Shown one piece after another: positions 5,048 through 5,229 of a DNA stretch of 5,229 nt (positions are counted from its first letter, which is position 1; every line of letters begins with the position of its first letter). The notes beneath the pieces are model-generated. The model ran no database searches. It had not been told where the DNA came from and saw only the letters and a program-made list of their open reading frames with translations. The stretch is taken from the NCBI GenBank assembly GCA_938008555.1, contig CALLKE010000035.1:1-5229 (forward strand). The letters are read 5' to 3'. The position numbers were made by a program, and so were the translations under genes. The DNA is from an uncultured Pedobacter sp. (GTDB lineage Bacteria; Bacteroidota; Bacteroidia; Sphingobacteriales; Sphingobacteriaceae).

Positions 5048-5229
5048 AGAAAAGATATTTTTTAAAGTACAAAAAGGTTGCTTGATGCCTGCTGACAACT
5101 ACGCAGAATCGCGTTTACGAGCACGTAAATATAGCTTGAATGATTTGGTATTAGTAAGCATGTCAAAGCTTCGTAATCCGCGTTTTAATCGATTGCTGCA
5201 CAAGATTGGTGGATTGGTTGTTGAAAATA
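5040..5229 (+). CDS. DUF1367-like phage protein, 3'-truncated by the window edge
   Basis: An open frame starts at ATG 5040 and runs off the window after 63 complete codons. It begins MSKEKIFFKVQKGCLMPAD and continues with YSLNDLVLVSMSKLRNPRFNR, LLHKIGGLVVEN. The pattern of a G-D or N-D turn followed by a basic RNPRFNRLLHKIG segment resembles phage DUF1367 proteins, which sit near replication and Nin-type genes in lambdoid and related phages. The biochemical role of that family is not known to me. The start overlaps the stop of the upstream small gene, and AGGTG (5025-5029) may serve as its ribosome binding site. The frame is well supported; the family name is a tentative match made from memory on a partial sequence. 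Confidence 0.6.
   Translation, partial: MSKEKIFFKVQKGCLMPADNYAESRLRARKYSLNDLVLVSMSKLRNPRFNRLLHKIGGLVVEN

Overview
The window looks like a replication module of a tailed phage or prophage of a proteobacterium. Genes are packed on the + strand and coupled by 1-8 base overlaps. They include a superfamily 2 helicase, a stand-alone Toprim primase-like protein and small phage-type ORFs. The DNA is moderately AT-rich. The host cannot be named from the sequence alone.

Layout: (1) 2-280, the 3' end of a coiled-coil gene that enters from upstream. (2) 280-3753, one 1157-codon reading frame. It is a helicase of about 489 residues interrupted by two inteins. Intein 1 (388-1449) splits the Walker A motif (GAGK/T) and carries an in-frame LAGLIDADG homing endonuclease. 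Intein 2 (2338-3279) sits just after helicase motif VI and has no recognisable endonuclease in its own frame. (3) 2459-3271, inside intein 2 but in the other forward frame (+1), a complete-looking 270-residue HNH-like endonuclease with its own Shine-Dalgarno and ATG. (4) 3750-4580, a Toprim primase-like gene coupled to the helicase by an ATGA overlap. (5) 4581-4846, a 266-base spacer with no convincing gene but several possible RNA stems. (6) 4847-5047, a small helical protein of unknown function. (7) 5040 to the window end, the start of a DUF1367-like phage gene.

The helicase and primase-like proteins probably act together in phage DNA replication or recombination. Both inteins interrupt the helicase ATPase/helicase core, so activity should need two splicing events. 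The most striking point is intein 2. From about 2459 to 3271 the same DNA appears to encode a homing endonuclease in one frame and, in another, the intein and helicase frame that must stay open and end in a functional splicing motif. The endonuclease stop lies only eight bases before the last intein codon ends. This is a gene within a protein intron, made as a separate protein rather than fused to the splicing domain.
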